Assembly: GCF_002127325.2 (NCBI RefSeq)
Contig: NC_035449.2
Location: 80,948,693 to 81,012,692 of the forward strand
From: Helianthus annuus
Lineage: Eukaryota; Streptophyta; Magnoliopsida; Asterales; Asteraceae
Length of the DNA stretch: 64,000 bases
Direction of reading: 5' to 3'
Below, one piece after another: positions 50,113 through 61,975 of the stretch; position 1 is the first letter of the stretch; each line of letters begins with the position of its first letter. Below the pieces are notes generated by a model that saw only the letters and a list, made by a program, of their open reading frames with translations, was not told the DNA's origin and ran no database searches. The position numbers were made by a program, and so were the translations under genes.

Positions 50113-51002
50113 AAAACAAGTTATGGCCACGACCCCACATATCCATACTACAGGCCAGTTTCTTTGGCAAATCCAGCCTAAAGGTTTTTTTCCCTTTTTA
50201 TTTCGTCCGGTCAACATTCACGAACCCTAATACTCAGCATCTTTGGCCACCAAACATAATACTCAGCATTGGTTTTGTGAATTGTTTACAATGATCTAGG
50301 TAAATACAATATTTTAATTAGTTTTTATGGGGCTATATGATATTTTAGTTTTTTGTTGGGTATATATATGATATTTCTAAAGTTTGTAGGGTATACATGA
50401 AAACCGAGTTGATTTAAAAAAGGTGGACAATATGATATTTCATAACTATTTACACATATGAAATTATTTTTTTGGTGTTTTAAAGAATGACCCTTTCCTT
50501 CTTTGAATAATGGGCATACAAATAGGATTTAGGAAGAGAAAAGCAAGTGAAAACAATCTGATTGTTTGGCAATGGGCATACGAATTTCCCTTTTGAATTT
50601 GAATCACTAACATGTCATCTTTATGGAACATGTATACATTCTAGAAATTATTCTATGTAATAGGCTAAACATGTAGAAGTGTAATCATTACTTTGTGATA
50701 TTTTTAATAATTTTTTTATATTTGGATTGTTTAACTGGAATGTTAAACAGTCTGGTGACAGGTTGATTTAAAATGACCCGCTTATGAAACAGATTAAAAA
50801 CCTTCTTTTTGGGTTTCTTCTAACACAACATGATTTGTAATCATCATGAGTCGAAAGAGAAGGCAATGGAGAAAGAAGCAAAGAGAAATCAGGAGCTAAA
50901 AGATTAAAAAGCTTCTTTTAGCTGATATGAGCTTATTACATACTATTTCATATGTGGATATGAACAATATGTTGATTATTTTCTATTATCATGTTATTCT
51001 AG

Positions 51003-51260
51003 GTTATCGGACTTGATAGGTTATCGGACTTGATATTTGTACTGATACCATGTTTGGAGATGCTATGAGAAAGGGAATCTCTGGCGGTCAAAAGAAAAGA
51101 TGGTAACTTCTGCAATTGATGCTTATTCAACATGTTCAATACATCAGCCCTATTTGGATGCAAATATGGTTGTTTGTAGGGAAGATGATTCTTGGTCCCA
51201 CAAAAGGTTTATATATGACGAGATATCAAATGGGTTTGAATGCTTAATTTGTGAATGTGT
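51003..51260 (+). pseudogene. PDR-type ABCG transporter gene fragment
   Basis: An exon piece follows an acceptor (TTCTAG) and contains VIGLDICTDTMFGDAMRKG and the ABC signature ISGGQKKR. This matches the first nucleotide-binding domain of full-size ABCG (PDR) transporters. A 17-bp tandem duplication sits at its start (51002-51035) and a one-base shift occurs after QKKR. After about 75 bp, a second piece reads KMILGPTKGLYM and, in another frame, DEISNGFE, as expected at the Walker B region of PDR proteins. Exon-like borders suggest DNA-level capture. It is not functional. Confidence 0.75.
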
Positions 51261-51300
51261 TATGTATAAGGTTGTTTTTTAAGTGATTCGCTGTTTTTTA

Positions 51301-52421
51301 TTTGTTCAAGTGTAGTGAAGCTAATTCTTAGTGGCGCTATTAATCAATCCGAGCGGTATGTAGGCAAATGTGGGATTTGGACTTACGACACATATGATTG
51401 GCCATTTCAAGATGATACTTAAGTTTAGAAAAAGGTGCAAGAAGACGTTGAAGAGTATTTCAATCATTTTCAAGATTCAGATGTAGATGATGACTTAGAA
51501 ACTCTGCAAGTTTCAAGTGATATCTTGGAGAAGAGTAAAGATCAATAGATCTAGATATACCTAAAGACATGGTAATTTATGATTTATTATACCAATTATT
51601 ATGCTTCCTTGATTGCATTTTGAAAGTAAAACACTCTTCATTTTTCTTTTATAAAATGAATGGTTAGGGACTCAGGACGTTAAACTTTTTGATTTTAGAC
51701 TCAAACGGTTAAAACTACTAAACTTTTTGATTTTAGACTCAAATGGTTAAAACATACAGGTACAAAGATGTGATTAATAAATTACCCTCGAAGTGCCGAG
51801 GCTAATACCCCATTCTTCTTTTGAATATCTTATTGTGCTTTCTTTGGCTTCTCATCTCTTGCTTCGCCTACTTTGATCATCTTCAACTCAGCAATCTGAA
51901 TGGTATTCGGTTACATAAAAGAAAAATGAAGAGTGTTTTACTTTCAAAACGCAATCAAGGAAGCATAATAATTGGTATAATAAATCATAAATTACCAAGT
52001 CTTTAGGTATATCTAGATCTATTGATCTTTACTGTTCTCCAAGATATCTCACTTGAAACTTGCAAAGTTTCTAAGTCATCATCTACATCTGAATCTTGAA
52101 AACGATTGAAATACTCTTCAACGTCTTCTTGCACCTTTTTCTAAACTTAAGAATCATCTTGCAATGGCCAATCATATGTGTCGTAAGTCCAAATCCCACA
52201 TTTGCCTACATACCGCTCGGATTGATTAATAGCGCCACTAAGAATTAGCATCACTACACTTGAACAAATTAGCCTCGGCACTTCGAGGGTAATTTATTAA
52301 TCACATCTTTGTACCTGTATGTTTTAACCATTTAAGTCTAAAATAAAAGTTTAGTAGTTTTAACCGTTTGAGTCTAAAATCAAAAAGTTTAACGCCCTGA
52401 GTCCCTAACCATTCATTTTAT
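51301..52421. repeat. Interleaved inverted repeats
   Basis: Segment a (51301-51653) is inverted at 51915-52268. Segment b (51653-51806) is inverted at 52268-52421. The order is a-b-spacer-a'-b', so neither pair is nested in the other. Arms are close to identical by eye. One strand of segment a shows a partial frame with DVDDDLETLQVSSDILEKS of unknown origin. Related GGACTCA...GGTTAAAA sequence continues to about 52590. Confidence 0.82.
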
Positions 52422-53843
52422 AACGTTTTGAGTCCAATTTTGTTAAAAAAAATGGACTCAAAAGGGTTAAAATTTGGACTCAAATGGTTACAAAAAAGCG
52501 TCTAAGGACTCAGGGCATTAAAAATTTTGATTTTGAACTCAAATGGTTAAAACCACTAAAACGCAAGGACTTAAAAAGTAATTTACTCTTTATTTTAAAT
52601 TAAAATAACGACACCCTTAGGGTAGTGGTTTTGGATAATGGATTAGAGCTAGGTGACATGACACCTACGTGGAGGGTCATGAGGGTCAAGACCTCACCCT
52701 TTAGCCTAAGTGTCGCATCACTCATTTTCCCCTGTTTCACCATGCCTTACTCCAAGCAAATGGTTTAATCCTATTAACCTCATTTAACCCTATTTTTAGT
52801 GGTTTTGGGCTAAAAAAGAAAAAGAATAATTAATTCAATATCTTTATATCCGGTTTACATGTTAACAAATAATCCATTTAATACCTCTTAACACGAGGAG
52901 GAAGTGGTCTACAATGTTGGTTAATATGCCATGTCACTATGGGTAATGAAGCCTACCTTGCTACTTGCATAGTGCTTTTAGGATGCAAATTCGATCAAAT
53001 TGTAGAGCAATATTGAATGGCTAAGTTGGATTGCCACCAACTTATTCATTCACTATGTGACAACATAAGAGAATGCATTGCTACGTCAAAGTTTTTGTAA
53101 TTTATATTTGTATCTATAGATTTTTTAGTTGTAAAGTAAATTTAATATCTAATGTTTTAATAAAAAATTATAACAGAATGATTATTATTATTATATCTTT
53201 TGCTTTATACAATATTTTATCTCCTCACTTCATATCTCTCATCCAATCTAGAAATGTGAAAGTACATTGAATTCTTCTTAAAAAGATTGTATAACCAAGG
53301 ATAGAGCGGAACTAATATCCGAAGGAAATATTGGTGCATGCACCTCTATAACGACTTGTGATTTTTTCGTATACATTTTTTCAGTTCAATATAATTTATT
53401 ATTTAGATGAGTATTGGAACGTTTGTTTTATATCAAATTTTATGTCAACAATGCTAATATTAGACAAAGAAGGGAAGACTATAGATAAAACATTAAATGT
53501 GGTGTAAGAAAGTATTGATTTGGTTCAGATTAAAAAATATCTGACCAAAAATGATTCATGATTAGATGGCAATTGGTCAAAATAGTTCGTTTTAAAGAAG
53601 TTTTAATTTTGATTTGGGTTAAAACAAAATCCGACCAAATAGTGGGTTCGTTATCGGATAGTTACCATCTAAATGGGTCATTTTTTTAAGATGTATTAGT
53701 TTGTTTCATGTCAAAACAAATCTTAAAAACTATGGGTTCATGATCACATGGTGATGGTTTGTTTTAAAAGTATTATTTCAATAATTTTAACTTATATATT
53801 TGTGTGTTAGTCCACCTGCGAAACTCGCATGATCTTAGACTAG

Positions 53844-55825
53844 TCTCCTTTATATACACTCAAGGGGAAACCCTTTAATAGTTAATAAAAGTAATTCGCT
53901 CCAACAACATTACCGACTAATATGTTATAAGGTATAATTTAATATTTTGATTTATTATTATATAAATGGTTATATATATATATATATAATTAAATTATTT
54001 ATTTATTCTTACATAATAAACTTTATAATTATTACAAGATGATTGATGTGCTAAAAGTAGTTTATTAATTAACGACTAAATTAACTTAATATAGACACTA
54101 AGTTAAACTCTTGACTCTCTAAAACTCGACTAAACTACCAATCTGCAAGTGAACTGATCGACTCTAGTAAAGCTAAGTAAGTCCAGAAATCGAACCCACG
54201 AGACTCTTTTAATTACGTGCACTAGACTCGCTAGACCTAATGACTGACAAGACTAACTGTTTTTGTAATTTTGAGGGGGGGGGGTTCTAAATTCCTAAAA
54301 TTGCAATTAAATTAAATACTAACTAGACGAACTAATGGAGACGCAAACTAGACTTTGGAGTTTTACTCATATGATGCTGCTAAAGCAACTACCTAGACTG
54401 GAATCCTAATTAACTCGGAATGGATTTTTACTGGCGTGACTAATTATGGAACCAGGATCTTGAGATACTAAACGCACTATGTAACCGAACAGAACCCCCA
54501 ACCCTTCTTAGGAAGACACCTATGGAAACCTAGCGAGATGTTAAAGTACCACTTTTTATATATGGACTTCCTTACGGATTTTCCAATTATGTTAACTAAG
54601 TACCCTAATGTGATAATTACCTTCACGGTGCAATAATCTAAGGTAACTATGGTAAATTAGTTTGACTCGGTTAGCAAAAATTGCAAGGTTAACTAAATTC
54701 CTCTTTTTCTCAAAGATCCTAACTTTAGTAATCTAACAACTTAGACAAACCGATAATCTCTCACCTTACGGATTTTAAGATTAGTTAACCACCTCAACCT
54801 ACTCGATTCACGAAACTACTTCCTACAGTGTATTGGCCATTTAACGATAAAGACTATATACACGAATGCAAATAATCTAACACGAACCTATTATATGAAA
54901 GACATTCATCAAGATATGTGTGGAAGCAATAAACGCAAAGTCAAACAAGTCAAGATAATCGTACACATCAAACTAATATTACCAAGTTTTTTACTTATTA
55001 ACAAACCATAAAAGTAGTCACGACCAATAAAAATCCAAACTTTGTCAATTATTCATCCTAGTCTTGGTAGTATAAAGGACTTGCCAATAATCATCATACC
55101 AACAAGAACACGAATCAAGTAGAAAGTGCAAGACATGATCAAAATCTAAGAAAGTAGAAGAACGAAGAAACCCGAATGATATTCACGAGCCGACTTGATC
55201 CCCTACCTTCAAATCTTCTACCGATGCTTGAAAACCTTCAACTTTTGCTCCAAGTTCTCCAAATTTCGTCCAAAGCTTCCTCTAATTCGTAGGGTTATAG
55301 TTTCCTAAAATTAATGATGTTTACATACTAAATAATCAGCTCAAACTCATCAACAAGACAAAACATTCTGTGAAAAAGAGCTCCCCGCGGCGCGCGGGGA
55401 GCATGTGGGTCTTGTCACGCGCGACGCAACATGTTGTTTCTGCCGCTGACCAATCACCTTTCCTCGTGTCGCGCGGGGAGAGAGCTATATCCAGAACACG
55501 CGATGCGGGGTGAAGATTTTCCTCGTTTTCTATGCCAATTTAGCTCTCGTACTCCTACTCCTGAACTCGATCCGGTGCTCGGTTTTTGACAAATATGAAC
55601 CGTTTTCGGCCTTTTCAGCTATTCTTCACTCCCGAGACCTAGAAATCAGAATTCAATCAATAGTAAGCATATTCTAACTAAAACGAGACTAAAACTAATG
55701 AATATACAAACTGCATAAGGAAAACAGATATATTTTGCAATACATCAATGATAAGAGCAATTACAAATAATTGTTCTCATAATACAAATTCTGAATTTAA
55801 ATTTGAAGTACTTGTTAAATATAAC
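53844..55825. other. Decayed retrotransposon-like sequence
   Basis: No usable reading frame. Sequence around 54050-55700 (long TAACGACTAAATTAAC-type stretches, a G run at 54277-54287, GC-rich GCGCGGGGAG repeats at 55385-55510) resembles LTR or leader sequence of large plant retrotransposons. Ends are not found. Short TA microsatellite at about 53970-53990. Confidence 0.4.
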
Positions 55826-56138
55826 CAGTGGCGGACCCAGGATTTTATTTCAATGGGGTCCATTTTCGGGTCGGTCCTCGTTCGGGTCGAGTTAAAGTGA
55901 GGTTTGAACTAGATTTTTAAAAAACATAAGAAAAATGGGCTTATCAAGAATTGAACCCATGACCTTTTGGTGGAAAAGAGAGAGACTTACCACTACACCA
56001 GCTTTCTTTTTATTTCTACGGTGTCCACGTAATTGTATTTATGGGGTCCATATACAATTTAATATAACGAATCTACTATTTTTTTTAAAAAGATTGGGGT
56101 CCGGGGACCCCGGTGGCACTAATGTGGGTCCGCACCTG
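55826..56138. mobile_element. hAT-type MITE with tRNA-like Pol III boxes
   Basis: A 313-bp element with terminal inverted repeats CAGTGGCGGACCCA / TGGGTCCGCACCTG and a perfect 8-bp target duplication AATATAAC (55818-55825 and 56139-56146), as for hAT elements. On the minus strand it contains A-box-like TGGTGTAGTGGTAAGTC and B-box-like GGGTTCAATTC (about 56000-55950). The 73-codon frame starting at 55935 is incidental. Confidence 0.88.
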
Positions 56139-56346
56139 AATATAACAATATTGTAAGACACTAAATATCTAAACAGAGTCAGATCTATTTAAAAACACAC
56201 TAGATAGTGCCTGTGTGATGCAGCGGTGAACACAGATATTGGTAATCACGTAACATGTTGATTTTTTTTATTTAAAAAAAACCATGGCAATTAGGAAACA
56301 TGTTAAATAAAACAAAAGACTTAACAAAGAATGAGTTGAATACTTA

Positions 56347-56637
56347 GAGTGTTCACATCCCTTCCACCAAATCTACCCTATAATTACACTAAAAACAACT
56401 ACATTTTTTCTCTCCTTTCAATTAAATAATATTTTTATGCCTTTATCATTATTTTTTCTCTCTCATCCACTAGCAACCACTTTTAAAATATATTAAAAAT
56501 TATAGAGTGTAAACAGTGTCCCCTCAAATATACAGATGAACATGAACAATAACATTTTCTCTCTCATTCACTCACAAGCACTTTTTTATATTTAAAAATA
56601 TTCCTCACACAATTTGATGAAAGGGATGTGAATGCTC
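56347..56637. mobile_element. Tourist-like MITE 1 (TTA target site)
   Basis: A 291-bp element with imperfect 25-bp terminal inverted repeats beginning GAGTGTTCACATCCCTT and GAGCATTCACATCCCTT, flanked by TTA (56344-56346 and 56638-56640). This fits PIF/Harbinger-derived MITEs. No coding. Confidence 0.78.
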
Positions 56638-56640
56638 TTA

Positions 56641-56931
56641 GACCATTGGGTACGGGGCTCGTCCCCCCGGCCCGTCCTTGCTCACAGCCCCATCGCCCCA
56701 CCCCCCTGCTCCGTCTCACCCCCTGCTCCGTCTCACCCCCTGCTCCGTCTCCTCCGTCGGAATTTGGACGCCTGCGACGACCCACTCTCCCACACACACA
56801 CACCTCTACATACATACATATATATATATATAAAGGGGTTCATCCCCCACCCCCTAGGTCCATCCCCTTTAGGCCTATCCCACGTGGCGGTGACGTGGCG
56901 GATGGTCCCTTTGGAACCATACCGGATGGTC
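56641..56931. mobile_element. Tourist-like MITE 2, abutting MITE 1
   Basis: A 291-bp element with inverted ends GACCATTGGGTACGG and GACCATCCGGTATGG, flanked by TTA (56638-56640, shared with MITE 1, and 56932-56934). It contains about three copies of a 17-bp unit (CTGCTCCGTCTCACCCC, about 56706-56755) and AC/AT microsatellites. Frames of about 100-130 codons in it are low-complexity shadows. Confidence 0.75.
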
Positions 56932-57664
56932 TTATAAAGAAGCTATGGAGTTTTGTCAAGCTTTCAATGGTTTTAAAGAGTATGCAGAATCAGAAATCAC
57001 ATGGATGCTTGAAGAGGAGAAGAGGATAATGACTCCGGTCAAGACCCATTCATTTGAGCACAATTTGGGTATATAAGATCGTCAAACATTTGGCCCATCA
57101 CATTCTCCCACCATCAAAATAGGCACGTCTCCGTGCGTTGCTCTTCATCCGTGACAAAGTTGATTTTACATTGGTTCAAGGGATGCTCGGAGAACACTTG
57201 ATCCCAGTGAGTACGATTAGTTTTCACCCGAGCCAGTTCCTTGGAAATGTTTTCCAAGTTCGAACTCCAGTCGATCACCATATTGGATCCTTCACTTAAA
57301 TTGGTCCATTTTCCCTTTTAAAGGTCCATTTTCTAACCTTTTGAAACTCGAGCTGAACACACTACTTTACTTGACTTCACGCCGCCATGACACCCCAGGA
57401 GTTATAAGTTTTCTCCCGCTAACTTGGCTTGATGTCAAGGGTCAAAATAAATCAGTATCAAAACTAGAACAGTAAATTGGAGAACATAACTATTTGGCTA
57501 AGCACCCAAATTTTATTGATAAAGAAAACTTTACAAAAACTTGACTTACAATCCAGAATACGCAATACATGATATTTATATGGCTAAACACATCTAGTGT
57601 TCGTATAATTATCGTCTAAGCATCCAAACCTAACATGTTTAGGATGTTTGATAAGTATATAATT
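56932..57664. other. Intergenic sequence
   Basis: No gene, RNA or clear repeat is recognised up to the LINE derivative. Confidence 0.5.
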
Positions 57665-57679
57665 AAACTATTAATTATC

Positions 57680-59939
57680 ATACTCGTTAGTGGAATAATG
57701 GGTCTTTGGGCGACATTGGGAAACACTAGGTTCTTCAATCCAATCCTTGTCTCGAATCAATTTTGATTAGTAACCAGGGCTGCTCGATCTCCTTATTGGT
57801 AAGGATTTCTGATTTTGTTCTTGTTTCTAGTCGATTGAGGCTCGGATTAGGGTTTCTTCTAGGGTTTCGATTTCGTGTCTACGTCTGGATATGCTGTTCT
57901 TTCTGAATCGGAGAGTTTTGGGTTGTTATTCTGATCGTAAAAGGTTCAGAAGATCGACCTGCTGAGTTTTTTACACTTCAGCGATTTTGTGAGGACTGGT
58001 TGACTCTGATTTAATTTCGGCTGTTTGATTTGAATTAGGGTTTCCGCAGTCCATCACTTATTTTAGGTTCTTGATTAATCAGTCCATTCTAGGGATGCGG
58101 CTGATTAATTAGTAACATTGTTTATTTGCGGCTGGTTAAATGGATGACCAAAATGCAGACAGTTCAAATATGTTTGTGCAAAAGATTAAGAGTATTGATG
58201 GAAAACCTTTTGAGCCAAGAAAAATGTCACATATGGCCAGGGTTTCAGAAGTGAATAAGAAGGTAAGATTCATGTTACCGCTGAATGATACGGACTACGT
58301 TCTTGGCTGTTCTGATTCTCCAGATGAGGATTATGCAATGGTTTATGACAAGCGAAAGGTAGCATTTGTGCTACCGCTAAATGATGTCAGTCCTTATGGA
58401 GCTCGAAATCAGAAATAGGGCGATAATGCTCAAGTTCAAAAGCAATCTTATGCGGCTGCGGTCGAGCAAGTAGGTATTCAGCGGGATGTTATTTCTGATC
58501 AGAATCAGAATGACGATGGAACAGATAGGAAGGCCAATGATGCGCCTGATCAAGTACCTAAAGTTAATTTTGGATTGCTAAAATCAGATGTCTCATTGGA
58601 TGGTGTGGATGTAGTGCTTCCGATTGATTTTGTTCGCCAGGTTAATAACAGGTTAGCTAACACTCTTTATGGTTATTTCCTGGGTGATAGAATTGCATAT
58701 CCAGTTATTGATTACTTTGTGAGAACAAATTGGAAGAAACATGGTCTTCAGAAAACTATGATAAATTCTAATGGGTTCTTTTTCTTCAAGTTTGAAGACA
58801 GGAAGGGTATGGATGCTGTTCTTGAAGGGGGACCTTGGATGATCCGTAATAAACCTATGTTTCTCAACATTTGGTCCCCTAAAAACACCCTTAAAAAGAA
58901 GAGTTTAAAAAGGATGCAGTTTGGGTTAAATTGCACGACGTCCCTCTAGTGGCGTATTCTGATGATGGTTTAAGCATGTTGGCGTCAAAAATTGGGTCTC
59001 ATGTGCGGCTTGATTCGTATACTAATGATATGTGTAATGAGGCTTGGGGAAGGAGCAGTTATGCTAGGGCTCTTATTGAAATATCGGCTGATCAGGATTT
59101 GAAAGGGACTCTAACCATGGCTATTCCTGAATTGGATGGAAACAAATATGTTACAGAGAATATTCGAGTGGAGTATGAATGGGAACCCCCGAGATGTGCT
59201 CACTGTTGTGTGTTTGGGCATGACTCTGAGGGTTGCCCTAAACGTATTGGATCAACATCCAAACCTCCGACTAACAGGCCGAAAGTAGATGAGGATGGTT
59301 TCACTGAAATTAAGGCTAAGAAGAGTGCAAAGAAGAATGGCTTTCAAGTTAATAACCAGAAGCCCAAATTTGAGTATAGACCGGTGGATAGGAAGAAAAA
59401 GGCCGTTGCAACTCAGCAGGTTACTACTTATCCTAAAATTCAAACTCATAATCCGTTTTCTGCTCTTAATTTTGTTGGGGGAAATGGTGGTTCAATCCAA
59501 GGGAGAAATAAAAGGGGTAGACATATTCATGAGGATTCAGATGAGGAAGAGGTTGAGGTTGTCTATGATGAAACCAATGAGTTTATGACTTTGGGTACAT
59601 ATCCTTCGTCTTCAAGAGCAGGGGCAAGCACCTCTTCCACAAAGTTATCCAATGGATAGATTGTCTTTGGTTCGTGTTAAGGGGCTGCCGTTTCGTGGCA
59701 ACTTCATTTTTGATGATGGAGGATGAGGATTTTGGTTATGTATTGTTTTGTCTACTAGATATCTTTTCATGATGTATAGTAGGCTAGGTTGATGTGATGT
59801 CATAGGTACTTTTGTGTTTTGTTGGCTTACATATATGGGGCATGTCCTGTATATGAACTAGTGTGGAACTCATCCTCACTACTTGTACTTATTTGCGGTT
59901 GTTTATTATAGATTCACCGGGGTAACCCTTTACCAAAAA
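57680..59939 (+). mobile_element. Non-autonomous LINE derivative (ORF1-like only)
   Basis: A 2.26-kb unit flanked by a perfect 15-bp duplication AAACTATTAATTATC (57665-57679 and 59940-59954) and ending in an A run after GGGGTAACCCTTTACC, as expected for target-primed reverse transcription. It has a 460-bp 5' leader, a DUF4283/zinc-knuckle reading frame and a 280-bp 3' tail. It has no endonuclease or reverse transcriptase, so it must have been moved by another LINE. Confidence 0.82.
58140..59659 (+). pseudogene. DUF4283 and CCHC zinc-knuckle protein (LINE ORF1-like)
   Basis: The frame starts at ATG 58140 and meets TAG at 58416-58418. It continues in the same frame through a DUF4283 domain (DVVLPIDFVRQVNNRL ... 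GGPWMIRNKPMFLNIW). A one-base shift in an A run near 58906-58911 then moves reading to the frame with VWVKLHDVPL and the knuckle CAHCCVFGHDSEGC (near 59190), ending at TAG 59657-59659. Such proteins are nucleic-acid-binding ORF1 proteins of plant L1-type LINEs. About 506 codons in total. The stop and shift suggest it is no longer translated whole. Confidence 0.8.
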
Positions 59940-59954
59940 AAACTATTAATTATC

Positions 59955-61834
59955 CCTAATAATTAATGACGTGATGCGAGGTGTGTATACTTTTTAGTAT
60001 ATTTTTAAGCATTTTTACTCGTTTATCAAGCTTTAAATTTATATAACACGATATATCACTTATCACTCTCTATACACGTTAGGCACGTTAGGGTAAGTGC
60101 ACTCATCGTTAGCGTAGTATGGTGATGGTAAGATACCGAGGCCCTCCAAGGACATAATAGCTTTTAATACAAGAATATGGTCAACGTCTAATCTAACCAA
60201 ATTTTGAGAAAAGATTTTTAGAAAAGTAAAACTAAAACAAGAAAATAAAATATAAAAACAATAGACAAGATTGAATCTCTTGGTTCCGACTTATCTTTTA
60301 CGTATCCTTTGATGATTTCTGCACTTTGGGTTTTTTAAGATATTATCTTAGTAATAGTGGCATGTCCCTCTTTTGGAGGCAACGCTACCCTCAGCCGTAT
60401 TGGTTTGAGTCAGCAAGGATACAGTCCTGCAAGGCCGGAATATTGAAAGATAATTAAGTAAGTTATTAATGCAAAATGTGGCATGTCTCTCTTTTGGAAG
60501 CAACACTACCCTCGGCCATATTGGTCTGAGTCAGCAGGGATACAGTCCCGCAATGCCAGTTTAAAGTTTTAATAGTAGTTTATTTATAAGGGATTCAAGC
60601 CGTTCTTACTTCCCCCGATTTGATGTTATCTGCCTCAAAGGAAGTCCTAATAAGCTTGAATCAAGTCATCGCAGGATCTATATGCTGAACGAGATAAGAA
60701 CTTTACCTAAACCACCCTTCTAACCCCCTTCCAGGCAGTTAACGTGCTTTATATCGACCGTAAAGACACGAATGAGTGAATCAACAAAACATGAAGAGAT
60801 GATAGAATAAAGTTCACTTTCAATATAAAAAACTAGTTATTAAAGTCATTAACACATACCCAATTAAAAAGTTAACCAAAGCTTGGAAATCAACAGTACT
60901 ACATAAAAAAATTGTCTTCACCAAATGTGTAAGAGATTAGCCAAGCATGGCCATAGTTTGACAAAAACTCTTACGATCGATCTTGGATCACGAGACTACT
61001 ACACACTCTAAACTCTAACGGTCATGGTGGATGATGGTATTGGAGTGGTGAGGGAGTGGTGGTGAAGTGAGAGAGAGGGCTGCTAAGGGATGGGTTGCAA
61101 TTGAACTAAGCACCACCATTTATAGCTGAAAACAGGCCCCTCACAGGTCCCGTGTCTCCTTCTTCTATGTCTTCATTTAATGAGTTGTGTCAGTCCATAT
61201 GCTTATACGTCCCCGTGTGTTAGAGGCACAGCCCCGTGCCTTGTACATGTTGTATTGAAGATTTTGCATATTTAGGAGTTGACCACAGACCGTGTTCATG
61301 GGACACGACCTCGTGTCTCTTGTCTGCTTCTGTTTGTCTTTTCTTCATGGAATCTGGAATGGGGAATGACCCCATGCCTTGGTGGCACGGCCCTGTCCTG
61401 GTCCTCTGATTTGCTGTTTTTGGTCTTGGGGTAAAGTTCAGAGGGTCGGTATGATGTGTCAACTTCTCTTCTTTTGTATTTATATTGGTTTTTTCTATTA
61501 ATTAGTTCCTTTTGTTCATTTAAGCTCTTTTAATCCTGAAAATCAAAAGTATACAAAGAAACACACTTTTTCCAACATTAGTACATAAAAGGGTTGATTT
61601 TATACCTTATTTGATATAATTTATATGTTGCATTTTGCACATATCAATTAAATTAAATCACATTTAATTACTCAATAATTATCCGCTTCATTGGTAATTC
61701 GAAATTCCCAATAACGGGCATCCATATTTAATCTTATCCCACTACCACTTTTCAATAAGCTTCAAAAAAACTTTTGGGATAATGACTTTAACTTGCTAAA
61801 CTGGTTGAAGGCTCGAACCCGCTCTTATACCACT
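59955..61834 (-). other. Decayed LTR-retrotransposon interior (element G)
   Basis: No coding frame of note. The orientation is suggested by a PBS-like site at its right end (61820-61832, minus: GTGGTATAAGAGC). Two direct repeats of about 80 bp (60358-60442 and 60478-60556) share GTCCCTCTTTTGGAGGCAAC, GAGTCAGCA and GGATACAGTCC. Stretches near 61150-61420 repeat CCCGTGTC and CACGGCCC-like words. Identification as a large plant LTR element is tentative. Confidence 0.45.
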
Positions 61835-61975
61835 TGTGTAGAGTCACCTTCACGAGTGTCTTCTGGCAATCTCATACCAACATTTTCGTCCCACTTATAA
61901 TCATGGGTCAATTTTGTTGTCTAGTATAGAGAACAAACACAGTAATTAGGGTTTGAATTGTATTGAGATTGTATT
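61835..61975 (-). repeat. Partial 5' LTR of element G
   Basis: On the minus strand this sequence ends ...CTCTACACA just before the PBS-like site. Its remainder was displaced by the insertion of element E at 61976. Confidence 0.5.

Larger units (their letters stand above)
47133..53843 (+). mobile_element. Probable Helitron-derived region with captured gene fragments
   Basis: The start TCTACTACTTCTAATAAAGC follows an A. A second start of the same kind (TCTATACATATTAATAAAGC, 50093, also after A) suggests nesting. At the right, a small TGCG/CGCA hairpin near 53813 is followed by TTAGACTAG and T (CTAG ends at 53843), like a decayed Helitron 3' end. Between lie fragments of two unrelated ABC genes and inverted repeats. 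The first 1.4 kb (47200-48560) look like a gene 5' region, including a 101-codon frame at 47201-47506, but no product is recognised. No Rep/helicase is present. The pairing of ends is inference. Confidence 0.45.

Noticed and set aside
55940..56010. Possible tRNA gene on the minus strand
   Set aside because: A and B boxes are present, but no cloverleaf can be closed and the sequence is inside a hAT MITE.
56564..57029. Frames of 83-133 codons, proline/serine rich
   Set aside because: Produced by the tandem CTGCTCCGTCTC repeats and microsatellites of MITE 2 on both strands.
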